Source: an uncultured Bacteroidales bacterium
Lineage (GTDB): Bacteria > Bacteroidota > Bacteroidia > Bacteroidales > Bacteroidaceae
DNA: 56,332 nucleotides
Assembly: GCA_902772585.1 (NCBI GenBank)
Contig: CACYBB010000012.1
Coordinates: 1 to 56,332, forward strand
Direction: 5' to 3'
The notes under the pieces are model-generated. The model saw nothing but the letters and a program-made list of their open reading frames with translations, did not search any database and was not told the origin of the DNA. Made by a program: the position numbers and the translations under genes. This document shows positions 25,334 to 33,014 of the stretch, piece by piece; the first letter of the stretch is position 1, and the number at the start of each line of letters is the position of its first letter.

Positions 25334-26458
25334 TTACTTGAAACTGTTCAGCACTTTCTCAACGATGGGAGCCATGTCGTAATATTTGTATTCTGCCAGA
25401 CGACCACCGAAGATGACATTCTTCTCCTGCTGTGCCAACGCCTGATATTTCTCTATGAGGGAATTGTTCTTTTCGTCGTTGATGGGGTAGTAGGGTTCCA
25501 TGCCTTCTTCCCACTCCACAGAGTACTCTCGACTGATAACAGTCTTAGGATTCTTTTCAACGTCAGCAGCAAAAGACTCGAAATGCTTGTGCTCAATGAT
25601 ACGGGTATAGGGAATGGCGGCATCGGTATAGTTGATTTGTGCCAAGCCCTGATAGTTGGGCGTGTCGAGTACCTCATGCTCAAAGCGAACGGTACGATAT
25701 TCTAACTTTCCAAAGCGATAGTTGTAGAATTCGTCAATCTTACCAGTGAAGACTATCTTGTCGAATTGAGAATTGAGAATTGAGAATTGAGAATTACTGC
25801 GTTTCCGCTCTTCAAAGAAATCGATATTCACCATGGTGTCCACACCTTTCAGCAGTCCGTCAATCAAGACGTTATAACCACCAATGGGTACGCCTTGATA
25901 AGAGTCGTTGAAATAGTTGTTGTCATAGACAAAGCGAACGGGCAGACGCTTGATGATAAACGGAGGCAACTCTGTGCATTTGCGACCCCATTGCTTCTCG
26001 GTATAGCCCTTGATAAGGCGCTCATAAATATCACGACCTACTAATGAAATAGCCTGCTCTTCCAGATTGGTGGGCTCTTTGCCTTCCATTTCCTTGCGCT
26101 GTTCAGCTATCTTCTGGCGGGCTTCGTCTGGTGTCAGCACACCCCACATCTGACTGAAGGTATTCATATTGAAGGGGAGGTTATAGGCCCTGCCCTTATA
26201 GAACGCAACAGGTGACTCTGTGAAGCGATTGAACTCTACGATGGAGTTGACGAATTCCCACACCTCTTTATTGGAAGTATGGAAGATGTGTGGACCATAT
26301 TTATGGACGTTGATACCCTCCACTTTGTCACAATAGAGGTTGCCTCCCAACTGTGGACGTTTGTCAATCACCAGACAGCGCTTACCCTGCTTCGTAGCCA
26401 AGTGTGCAAAGACGGAACCATAGAGTCCTGCACCAACAATCAGATAGTCGTATTTCAT
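25334..26458 (-). CDS. glf: UDP-galactopyranose mutase
   Basis: This 374-residue FAD enzyme converts UDP-galactopyranose to UDP-galactofuranose, so the capsule probably contains galactofuranose. The Rossmann motif DYLIVGAGLYGSVFAHLA, NVHKYGPHIFHT and RLAEYKYYDM are diagnostic. The ATG at 26458 starts directly into the FAD-binding strand; the longer frame upstream would be unusual. Residues 221-232 (SNSQFSILNSQF) are encoded by a heptamer array and form an insertion in a loop that is normally short. Expressed alone from its own promoter. Confidence 0.95.
   Translation of the reverse strand: MKYDYLIVGAGLYGSVFAHLATKQGKRCLVIDKRPQLGGNLYCDKVEGINVHKYGPHIFHTSNKEVWEFVNSIVEFNRFTESPVAFYKGRAYNLPFNMNTFSQMWGVLTPDEARQKIAEQRKEMEGKEPTNLEEQAISLVGRDIYERLIKGYTEKQWGRKCTELPPFIIKRLPVRFVYDNNYFNDSYQGVPIGGYNVLIDGLLKGVDTMVNIDFFEERKRSNSQFSILNSQFDKIVFTGKIDEFYNYRFGKLEYRTVRFEHEVLDTPNYQGLAQINYTDAAIPYTRIIEHKHFESFAADVEKNPKTVISREYSVEWEEGMEPYYPINDEKNNSLIEKYQALAQQEKNVIFGGRLAEYKYYDMAPIVEKVLNSFK
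25763..25797 (-). repeat. 7-bp tandem array inside glf
   Basis: On the plus strand GAATTGA is repeated four times perfectly, then GAATTAC. It encodes residues 221-232 of Glf. The sequence is the inverse complement of the unit at 3628-3662. Confidence 0.9.
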
Positions 26459-26477
26459 AATAGTGGTAATATTTTTC

Positions 26478-26509
26478 GCAAAAGTACGAAAAATATCTGC
26501 AATATGCAA
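26478..26509 (-). promoter_or_regulatory. promoter of glf
   Basis: On the minus strand TTG (26509-26507) lies 20 bases before TACTTTTGC (26486-26478). The ATG is 20 bases below the box. Confidence 0.65.
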
Positions 26510-26529
26510 ACATTCTGAAAAAAATATTG

Positions 26530-26538
26530 TACTTTTGC
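26530..26538 (+). promoter_or_regulatory. -7 box of the GT4 gene at 26553
   Basis: TACTTTTGC, 14 bases upstream of the ATG. The leader is predicted to be about 10 bases. Confidence 0.55.
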
Positions 26539-26552
26539 AGCAAAGAGTGACA

Positions 26553-27722
26553 ATGCGTATGAAACAGCCCCTAAAGATAGTATATTGCACACCAGCACTT
26601 TATCTTGCTGGAGGTATGGAGCGTGTAATGACCCTGAAGGCTAATTATTTTGCTGAGCATTTCGGATATGATATTACGATTGTCATTACTGATGGTAAGG
26701 GAAAGGAACCATTCTATGCACTTTCCGACAAGGTGAAGGTGGTGAATCTTGATATTGGCTTTGAGGAACTGTGGAATCAGTCTTTCTGGAAGAAGGTCAT
26801 CCTTTACCTCAAGAAACAACGACAATATAAGAAAAAACTGACGGCCTGTCTGATGGAGTTGCGTCCAGACATCACTATCAGTATGCTGCGAAGGGAGATT
26901 AACTTTATTAACTCCATAAAGGATGGTAGTCATAAGATAGGAGAGATACACATTAACAGGGCTCACTTCCGTAATTTTGAGGAAAAGGATAGTAATTATA
27001 TCAAAAACTTGTTCTCAAAGTTCTGGATGAATACCTTGTTGGGTAAACTAAAGCAGTTGGACCGATTCGTGGTGCTTACGGAGAATGACAGGAAGGCATG
27101 GCAAGAACTGGAGAAAGTGGAGGTGATTCCCAATCCGCTATCGTTTGCCCCAACGACTGTTAGTAGTCATGCCGATAAACGGGTGATAGCCGTAGGCAGA
27201 TACTGCTACGAGAAAGGTTATGACCATTTGCTTCAAGCCTGGGCAATTGTTCAGAAGAAATATCCTGACTGGCGCTTGGATGTGTTTGGCGATGGCGACC
27301 GAAGCGCCTACGAAGCACTTATCGATCAATTGGGTATTGATCGTAGCCGGTGTAAGCTGAATCAGCGTACCCAGAACATTCAGCAAGAGTTTGAGCGGAG
27401 TGCGATATCTGTGTGCAGTTCACGTTTTGAGGGCTTCGGACTGGTTATTATTGAGGCAATGGCTTGTGGTGTCCCAGTCGTCTCATTTGATTGTCCTTGG
27501 GGACCACAAACTATCATTTGCGACGGAAAAGATGGTATCCTGGTGGAGAATGGAAATGTGACTCAGTTGGCCGAAGCCTTGTTGAAGTTGATGGCTGATG
27601 ACCAGTTGAGAATAACGATGGGGTCCAATGCCAAAGTGAATGTCCAGCGCTTTAGTATAGAGGCTATTGCTGACAAGTGGAAAAAACTCTTTGAAGAAGT
27701 TGTTGGCAATAATAAGGTGTAG
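26553..27722 (+). CDS. GT4-type glycosyltransferase
   Basis: This 389-residue GT-B glycosyltransferase has N-terminal KIVYCTPALYLAGGMERVMT, the central VEVIPNPLSF and RVIAVGRYCYEKGYDHLLQA, and donor site EGFGLVIIEAMACGVPVVSF. This pattern is common in enzymes adding galactose, N-acetylgalactosamine or related sugars. The ATG at 26553 was chosen because the 30 extra codons upstream run through the promoter box. It is a single gene, convergent with the next. Confidence 0.9.
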   Translation: MRMKQPLKIVYCTPALYLAGGMERVMTLKANYFAEHFGYDITIVITDGKGKEPFYALSDKVKVVNLDIGFEELWNQSFWKKVILYLKKQRQYKKKLTACLMELRPDITISMLRREINFINSIKDGSHKIGEIHINRAHFRNFEEKDSNYIKNLFSKFWMNTLLGKLKQLDRFVVLTENDRKAWQELEKVEVIPNPLSFAPTTVSSHADKRVIAVGRYCYEKGYDHLLQAWAIVQKKYPDWRLDVFGDGDRSAYEALIDQLGIDRSRCKLNQRTQNIQQEFERSAISVCSSRFEGFGLVIIEAMACGVPVVSFDCPWGPQTIICDGKDGILVENGNVTQLAEALLKLMADDQLRITMGSNAKVNVQRFSIEAIADKWKKLFEEVVGNNKV

Positions 27723-27734
27723 GACGTATTCTTT

Positions 27735-28727
27735 CTAATTTCCGTAAGGGCTGGGCGTGAACCCTTTTAGTATTTTACGGATGGCATAGTATAATTCTGG
27801 CGATAACTTGTAGAGGAAAGTAACAACCTTCTGTTTGATGCCGTGTGAGAAAGAAAGGTCTGGCGCAAGACGATTCAGGTGGTTGAATATCTCGCGACGT
27901 TCAGAACGAGTACTTTCTCCCCATAGCATGACATAGGATATGAGTGTAAACGATACAAAGATGTTATCGTTTAGTCTGAGTCTAGTCTCGGGTGACAATC
28001 CCTCTAAGTTGCGCAACTTCCAGGTGGCAGCAACAGCCATACACAAATCCATGCATTTCTTTTTGTTGAAATGGGATGTCGCTGAGGCGTGTCCTCTTCT
28101 GTAGATATTCAGTAGCAGAGAGATGCGCAGACTCTTTTTTGATTTAAGGTAACATTCGTGGGTATAGGGTACGTCCTGACAACTGATTCCTGGTACAAAG
28201 GTGATATTGTTTTCCTGCAGAAACGAACGCTTGTAAAGCGTACGCCATACATAACATTGGCCAGGGTTTAGATCTTGAAGATAAAGTTCTTCGCCCTTTC
28301 TCTCCTTTATTGTCAACGGGGGCTGTTCAAGAGTAGGGCTCTTTGCGATTTCCTCATCAGTCATCTCCAGAAAGTCGGCAACGACTAAATCTGCCTTTGT
28401 CTCTATTGCTTTTTCCAATAATATGGGAACACTTTCCTCAACTAGCAAATCGTCTGAGTCTGGCATGAGGATATACTCGCCCTTTGCTGCTGCAATACCA
28501 TTGTTGCGAGCTACGGATAGGCTCAGGTTCTCTTGGTTGATAACCGTGATATTCGCATGTGCGGATATGATATCTTCAATGACTTCCATGCTATGGTCTT
28601 TCGTACCATCATTGACAATGATGACTTCATAATCTGCTTCGTCCAGCCCCTGTCGGAAGATGCTCTCCATACAAGGCCTGATGTATTTTTCGACATTGTA
28701 AACAGGTACGATAATACTTAACTTCAT
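27735..28727 (-). CDS. GT2 glycosyltransferase
   Basis: This 330-residue inverting glycosyltransferase (GT-A fold) has N-terminal LSIIVPVYNVEKYIRPCMES, NDGTKDHS and the metal-binding MPDSDD. The C-terminal part, after about residue 240, is helical. Its own promoter box lies 24 bases upstream, so it is a one-gene unit between two oppositely read genes. Confidence 0.9.
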   Translation of the reverse strand: MKLSIIVPVYNVEKYIRPCMESIFRQGLDEADYEVIIVNDGTKDHSMEVIEDIISAHANITVINQENLSLSVARNNGIAAAKGEYILMPDSDDLLVEESVPILLEKAIETKADLVVADFLEMTDEEIAKSPTLEQPPLTIKERKGEELYLQDLNPGQCYVWRTLYKRSFLQENNITFVPGISCQDVPYTHECYLKSKKSLRISLLLNIYRRGHASATSHFNKKKCMDLCMAVAATWKLRNLEGLSPETRLRLNDNIFVSFTLISYVMLWGESTRSERREIFNHLNRLAPDLSFSHGIKQKVVTFLYKLSPELYYAIRKILKGFTPSPYGN

Positions 28728-28750
28728 AGTTGACATGCTAATTGGACGGG

Positions 28751-28759
28751 CCAAAGATA
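28751..28759 (-). promoter_or_regulatory. -7 box of the GT2 gene at 28727
   Basis: TATCTTTGG on the minus strand, 23 bases above the ATG. No well-placed TTG. Confidence 0.5.
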
Positions 28760-28780
28760 CGAAAAAAAAATAGAAAACAC

Positions 28781-28811
28781 TTGCAAATTCAGGAAAAAAT
28801 TGTATCTTTGC
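28781..28811 (+). promoter_or_regulatory. promoter of the GT2 gene at 28830
   Basis: TTG (28781-28783) and TATCTTTGC (28803-28811), 19 bases apart. The box lies before the chosen ATG at 28830 and overlaps the longer reading of the frame, which argues against that longer start. Confidence 0.65.
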
Positions 28812-28829
28812 ATGAAAAATCTACACGTT

Positions 28830-29675
28830 ATGGAGTGGTACGACAAGTTTTTGAGTATTTATGAGAAGCCTTACAGCGAGGTTCCTCAGGCAGTCGTTGA
28901 GGAAAGTCGCGAGCGTTTGGCGAAGTTACAGAGTAGTGAACCTCTGGTCTCGATAGTCATTGTTGCATATAACGAGGAGCGTCGTCTTCCTGCTTGTCTG
29001 TGGTCATTGAGCGAGCAGCAATGTAAATATCCTATTGAATTTATTGGTGTGGATAATGAGTCGAAGGACCGCACGGCAGAGATCTACCAAGCCTTTGGTG
29101 TCCTTTATTATACAGAGCACCAGCACACTTGTGGCTATGCCCGTCAGTGTGGACTGAACCAGGCTAAGGGACGTATCACGATGTGTATTGACTGTGACAC
29201 CATGTATCCACCTCATTATATTGAGTTGATGGTTGACAACTTGCAGCAGCCTGGCATCTCTGCCGTGGCAGCGATGTGGAGTTACTATCCCAACGAAGAT
29301 CATTCCAAGTTGCAGATGAAGATGTATGAGTTCTTCCGTGACCTCTATCTGCGTATACAGAATATTAACCGTCCTGAGTTGACGGTTCGTGGACTGGCCT
29401 TTGGCTACTATACCGAGAATGCTTTGAAGGAAGGCTATCGAGTGGAGTTGCTGCGAGGTGAGGATGGCTCTATGGCGTTGTCGATGAAGAAATATGGCAA
29501 GATTAAGTTTGTCTATGACAAGCGTTGTCGTGTCATTACGGGCTATGGCGGACTGAAGGAGAAATCGATTCTTGCTGCTATGTGGCATCGCCTGAAGTTC
29601 TATGGTGTTGGACGCCTGTTCTCCAAGACCGATCATTACGAGGATGCTCCAGACAATTTCCTCAAGAATAAGTAA
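28830..29675 (+). CDS. GT2 glycosyltransferase
   Basis: This 281-residue GT-A glycosyltransferase has VSIVIVAYNEERRLPACLWS, IGVDNESKDRT and the DxD-type CIDCDTMYPP. A Cys/His-rich stretch (YTEHQHTCGYARQCGLN) follows the donor-binding part, as in some GT2 enzymes with an FYAR/AGxARN-like region. It is expressed alone. It ends 6 bases before the convergent subtilase gene. Confidence 0.88.
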   Translation: MEWYDKFLSIYEKPYSEVPQAVVEESRERLAKLQSSEPLVSIVIVAYNEERRLPACLWSLSEQQCKYPIEFIGVDNESKDRTAEIYQAFGVLYYTEHQHTCGYARQCGLNQAKGRITMCIDCDTMYPPHYIELMVDNLQQPGISAVAAMWSYYPNEDHSKLQMKMYEFFRDLYLRIQNINRPELTVRGLAFGYYTENALKEGYRVELLRGEDGSMALSMKKYGKIKFVYDKRCRVITGYGGLKEKSILAAMWHRLKFYGVGRLFSKTDHYEDAPDNFLKNK

Positions 29676-29681
29676 TTTTGC

Positions 29682-31874
29682 TTAGATTCTTATTAGTGTA
29701 GAACCGCTGGTTCCTAACTGTACGACATAGATGCCTTTGCCTAATGTGGGCAAGGGCATCGTGACTTTTTGCAGTCCACGATTGATACTTGTCTGATGAA
29801 CGATAGAGCCGCCTGCAGTATAGATGGTGACAGAAACAGACTCTTGGGGAATATTGGTAAAAACAATGTGCAATTGTCCGTTGTCAGCCCAAATACGGGC
29901 ATCGCAGGGTTCGTGCTGACTAATCTCCTTGATGGTTGTCGCACCCAAGATGTCTAATAATCCACGATAGGCGTCTATCTCACCATAGCCATATTTGTTG
30001 TTAGGATAAGTCAAAGCTTCTTCTGGATGGCGACTGGTACGCTCCAAAATGCCCATGATATCGTTGCGTGTCAAGTCTGGCTTGGCTTGCAACCATAGGG
30101 CGATGATGCCTGCGGCAACTGGACACGACATCGATGTGCCAGAGTCAGCATGCCAAGGATAGATACGCCCGTCTACCTCTGTGTTTGCCACATCGTTGTT
30201 AGTTGCTGTAGGGTGCTCTTCACGATAGTAGCTACTATAACTGGAGATGACATTGCGACCAGGAGCACAGATGTCGGGCTTGATGCGTTCGTCAAGCGTC
30301 GGACCGACAGACGAGAATGGACTCCAAAGTCCAGACTCTTCGTTGCTATAGACACTATCCACCCATTTGCCTTCTATGTTGCGGAATCCTTGGCGGTGGG
30401 TTATCGAACCTACTGTGATAGGAGCTTTCAGACAACCCGGCCCTAGGGTATTATGACTGACAATGGCATCGTTCCATCTGGAATCGGTATCGAGGTTCGC
30501 CAGTGCGTTCGATGAAGAACCTATCACAGAAACTTGCTGTTCCTTACCTCCAATGACGATAGCAATAGGAGACATTTGGTTGATAGCTTTGTTACCATGT
30601 AACTGCACCATATAGAATGTACCTTGCTGGTCGAAGGCCGAGGGGTAGTTGTTGATGACAATAGCCAGCGTGTCGTTATCGATGAAGAGCGTATCTATCA
30701 ATACACCTGCCCAGCGTTCATCGTTGGCTGCAATTTCCAACTGATGGGTAGGGGTATTGCCTTCCGCATAGGCATAGAACGTCAGCGTTGGTGGTTCGTT
30801 GCTTTTAATACGGTAGAGTGGGTATTCTCCTCCTGTTTTGAGGAATGCACCAGCCTGCTCTTTACCAATGGGCTTGTCGATATAAGTAAGGGCGCGACTC
30901 TCATTACCAGCTGAGGCTAGGAAGATGCGTCCAGGTCCAGTGAGACGCTCTAGAAAGTTGTTATATAACAGGTCATCATCATCCATATAAGGTGTGTAGC
31001 CCTCGCTAAACGACACCACACACGGCTTACCCTGTTGTTCAGCATAGTCGAAGATGTATTTAAAACCTAGTGCGTCTGTTGCAGAGGTGTAAAGATAGTA
31101 GTCCTGTGCATCAATAAAAGCAGTATCGCTGGTAACTGCATTGGCAACCAGACAAATATCACTCTCGTAGGCTATCCCGCGATAGGGCAGGTCGAAGCCA
31201 CTACCTACTGCGATGCCTGCAGTGTGGGTACCGTGTGTCTGAACTTTTCCGTCGGTGGCACAGCCCTGCGCCAGAATGTCGCTCTCCGTGACAAACTCTC
31301 TGCCAACAGGAAATTTCTCTGTCGATGTCTCGTCGCGTTTGGCTAACTGGTCCCAGAATGCTTTGATGCGATATTCGCTGCGCGACACATTATTATAAAA
31401 GGTGGGGTGGGTAAGATCGAATCCCACGTCTACCAATCCCACCACGACACCACTACCTGTGAAAGCACTGTGTTCTGGAGTGTTCTCATAGATGGGAAGT
31501 ATGTTACTTACCAATGGTACTGTATCTAGCATCACATCGGCTCGTTTGTTGGCTTCCACACGCAGTACGGATGGGATCTCAATGAGTTTACCAATCTGCG
31601 ACATAGGAATGGTGATGATGCTGACATCGCCTAACTGCGCATAAATCTTTCCACCATACTCCAACAGCATATCTTCTGTCAATGTCTCACTGGTACGCAC
31701 AAAGGCGGTGGTTAGCAAGTCCTGTGCTTCTTCTGATCGTCTTTTGTTCCCAATTTCGTTATCTCTAAACTCCAAGTTCTCCCTTAGCCACATCGACAAC
31801 TTTTCCCTTTGCGCACTCGTTGTTAGTGGCAATAGTAGAAGGAGGATACACAGTGAGGCTTTTAAGGATTTCAT
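29682..31874 (-). CDS. secreted subtilisin-like (S8) serine peptidase with C-terminal sorting-like domain
   Basis: This encodes 730 residues. A signal peptide (1-21) and a pro-region (about 22-125) precede the catalytic domain. The triad is Asp149 (VVGLVDVGFDLTHP), His214 (THGTHTAGIAVG) and Ser581 (SGTSMSCPVAAGII), with the oxyanion Asn324 in ASAGNES. About 250 residues inserted between His and Ser contain an S8A-type beta domain. The last 80 residues (about 650-730), ending in GKGIYVVQLGTSGSTLIRI, look like a type IX secretion sorting domain. It follows the phosphoglycosyl transferase gene by 24 bases on the same strand. Confidence 0.9.
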   Translation of the reverse strand: MKSLKASLCILLLLLPLTTSAQREKLSMWLRENLEFRDNEIGNKRRSEEAQDLLTTAFVRTSETLTEDMLLEYGGKIYAQLGDVSIITIPMSQIGKLIEIPSVLRVEANKRADVMLDTVPLVSNILPIYENTPEHSAFTGSGVVVGLVDVGFDLTHPTFYNNVSRSEYRIKAFWDQLAKRDETSTEKFPVGREFVTESDILAQGCATDGKVQTHGTHTAGIAVGSGFDLPYRGIAYESDICLVANAVTSDTAFIDAQDYYLYTSATDALGFKYIFDYAEQQGKPCVVSFSEGYTPYMDDDDLLYNNFLERLTGPGRIFLASAGNESRALTYIDKPIGKEQAGAFLKTGGEYPLYRIKSNEPPTLTFYAYAEGNTPTHQLEIAANDERWAGVLIDTLFIDNDTLAIVINNYPSAFDQQGTFYMVQLHGNKAINQMSPIAIVIGGKEQQVSVIGSSSNALANLDTDSRWNDAIVSHNTLGPGCLKAPITVGSITHRQGFRNIEGKWVDSVYSNEESGLWSPFSSVGPTLDERIKPDICAPGRNVISSYSSYYREEHPTATNNDVANTEVDGRIYPWHADSGTSMSCPVAAGIIALWLQAKPDLTRNDIMGILERTSRHPEEALTYPNNKYGYGEIDAYRGLLDILGATTIKEISQHEPCDARIWADNGQLHIVFTNIPQESVSVTIYTAGGSIVHQTSINRGLQKVTMPLPTLGKGIYVVQLGTSGSTLIRI

Positions 31875-31898
31875 AGGGCGAAGGGGGAAAGATGAGGC

Positions 31899-32528
31899 TT
31901 AGAATTTCTTACCAAAAACAATGTTCACGAAGGTAAGGAACACAATTTTGATGTCGAGCCACCAGGAGCGATTGTCCAAGTACTCCAAATCCATCTCTAA
32001 ACGTTTAAGCATCTTCTCCATGGTGTCGGTATAGCCATTGTAGATGGTGGCCATCGACGTGATGCCTGGACGAATCTGGTATAGGCACTCGTAGCGTGGG
32101 TCGTGCTTCATAATCTGATTGATGTAGAATTTACGCTCAGGACGTGGTCCAACAAATGACATGTCGCCTATCAGCACATTCCAGAACTGTGGTAGTTCGT
32201 CCAAATGATGGTCTCGCAAGAACTTGCCCGTCTTGGTCAATCGGTGGTCTGTCTTGGCATTCCACAATTGTGGTTCGCCGTCTTTTTCTGCATCGACTAT
32301 CATACTACGGAACTTATAGATATAGAATGGACGACCAAAACGTCCGATGCGAATCTGCTTATAAATGACAGGTCCATCCTGGTCACGCTTGATAGCGATG
32401 TAACAGACAAGGAAGAGTGGAGAGAAGAGAATGATACAGACCAACGCTGTCAAGAAGTCAAACAATCGCTTAACTTCTTTCTCAAAAGCAGTCATCCCAT
32501 CATATATGTAAGTATAGTTTTTATCCAT
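31899..32528 (-). CDS. phosphoglycosyl transferase starting repeat-unit assembly
   Basis: This 209-residue bacterial sugar transferase (PF02397) puts the first sugar-phosphate on undecaprenyl phosphate. One membrane-entering helix (about 25-47) is followed by the core with YKFRSMIVDAE, LDELPQFWNVLIGDMSFVGPRPE and YQIRPGITS. It is the small monotopic form without the N-terminal four-span domain of WbaP/WcaJ. It lies in the leftward unit that begins at 35333. Which sugar it transfers cannot be read. Confidence 0.93.
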   Translation of the reverse strand: MDKNYTYIYDGMTAFEKEVKRLFDFLTALVCIILFSPLFLVCYIAIKRDQDGPVIYKQIRIGRFGRPFYIYKFRSMIVDAEKDGEPQLWNAKTDHRLTKTGKFLRDHHLDELPQFWNVLIGDMSFVGPRPERKFYINQIMKHDPRYECLYQIRPGITSMATIYNGYTDTMEKMLKRLEMDLEYLDNRSWWLDIKIVFLTFVNIVFGKKF

Positions 32529-32568
32529 TCACAGTTGGTGTTTTCCTGTTCCTTTTATAGAAAGAACG

Positions 32569-32592
32569 CATACAATATCTCTTTATTGTATG
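32569..32592. terminator. hairpin between the lipoprotein and phosphoglycosyl transferase genes
   Basis: CATACAATA/TATTGTATG is a perfect 9-bp stem with a 6-base loop, 27 bases after the lipoprotein gene. No strong T tract follows on the minus strand, so it may be an mRNA-processing or attenuation hairpin rather than a true terminator. Confidence 0.4.
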
Positions 32593-32618
32593 TGTTTAGT
32601 CTTTTTTCATGTTTTTTT

Positions 32619-33014
32619 CTAGTATTTTTCAAAAGCCCAGTGTTGACCACTTTTGCTGAGGAGTAGCCGGTCATTGTCGAGGGCGTCTATGCGCAGGCGA
32701 ATGTTAGTAAAAGGCGTCATGCCATACTCATTCTCAATCAGCGTGGTGTCTGTTTTTTGTTTGTAGATAGACGAGCATTGCATGAACAAACTATCACCTT
32801 GGTGCTGGAAGTTCGCAAAGACCTTTTGACCATTATTCTTACGAAACTGTGCGATGGTGCCAGAGAAACTGACATACATATCGTCATGTCCCTCCAATCG
32901 CCATTGACCCAGCAAGTCGCCAGCTTCACTACCTTGCTGACAGGAGACAATAAACAATGAACAATAAACAATAAACGTTAAGCGTAAAGCGAGTGTCTTA
33001 TAGAATTTTACCAT
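32619..33014 (-). CDS. small lipocalin-like lipoprotein
   Basis: This encodes 131 residues. The signal peptide ends in FIVSC with lipid-bearing Cys25; most of its hydrophobic core (residues 9-23) is encoded by a heptamer array. The mature part (LLGQWRLEGHDDMYVSFSGT and on) looks like a one-domain beta-barrel of the lipocalin-like type found in Bacteroidetes lipoproteins. The ATG at 33014 overlaps the end of the wzi-like gene by 17 bases, so the two are coupled. Function unknown; a role in capsule anchoring is a guess from context. Confidence 0.75.
   Translation of the reverse strand: MVKFYKTLALRLTFIVYCSLFIVSCQQGSEAGDLLGQWRLEGHDDMYVSFSGTIAQFRKNNGQKVFANFQHQGDSLFMQCSSIYKQKTDTTLIENEYGMTPFTNIRLRIDALDNDRLLLSKSGQHWAFEKY
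32947..32990 (-). repeat. 7-bp array forming a lipoprotein signal peptide
   Basis: On the plus strand: ACAATAA, ACAATGA, ACAATAA, ACAATAA, ACGTTAA, GCGTAAA, then GCG. Read on the minus strand it encodes residues 9-23, the hydrophobic core LRLTFIVYCSLFIV. Confidence 0.9.

Noticed and set aside
26463-26552. Upstream start for the GT4 gene at 26553
   Set aside because: The extra 30 codons cross two promoter boxes and have no glycosyltransferase character.
32569-32592. Strong intrinsic terminator after the lipoprotein gene
   Set aside because: The stem is good but no run of Ts follows in the direction of transcription, so only a weak call is given.
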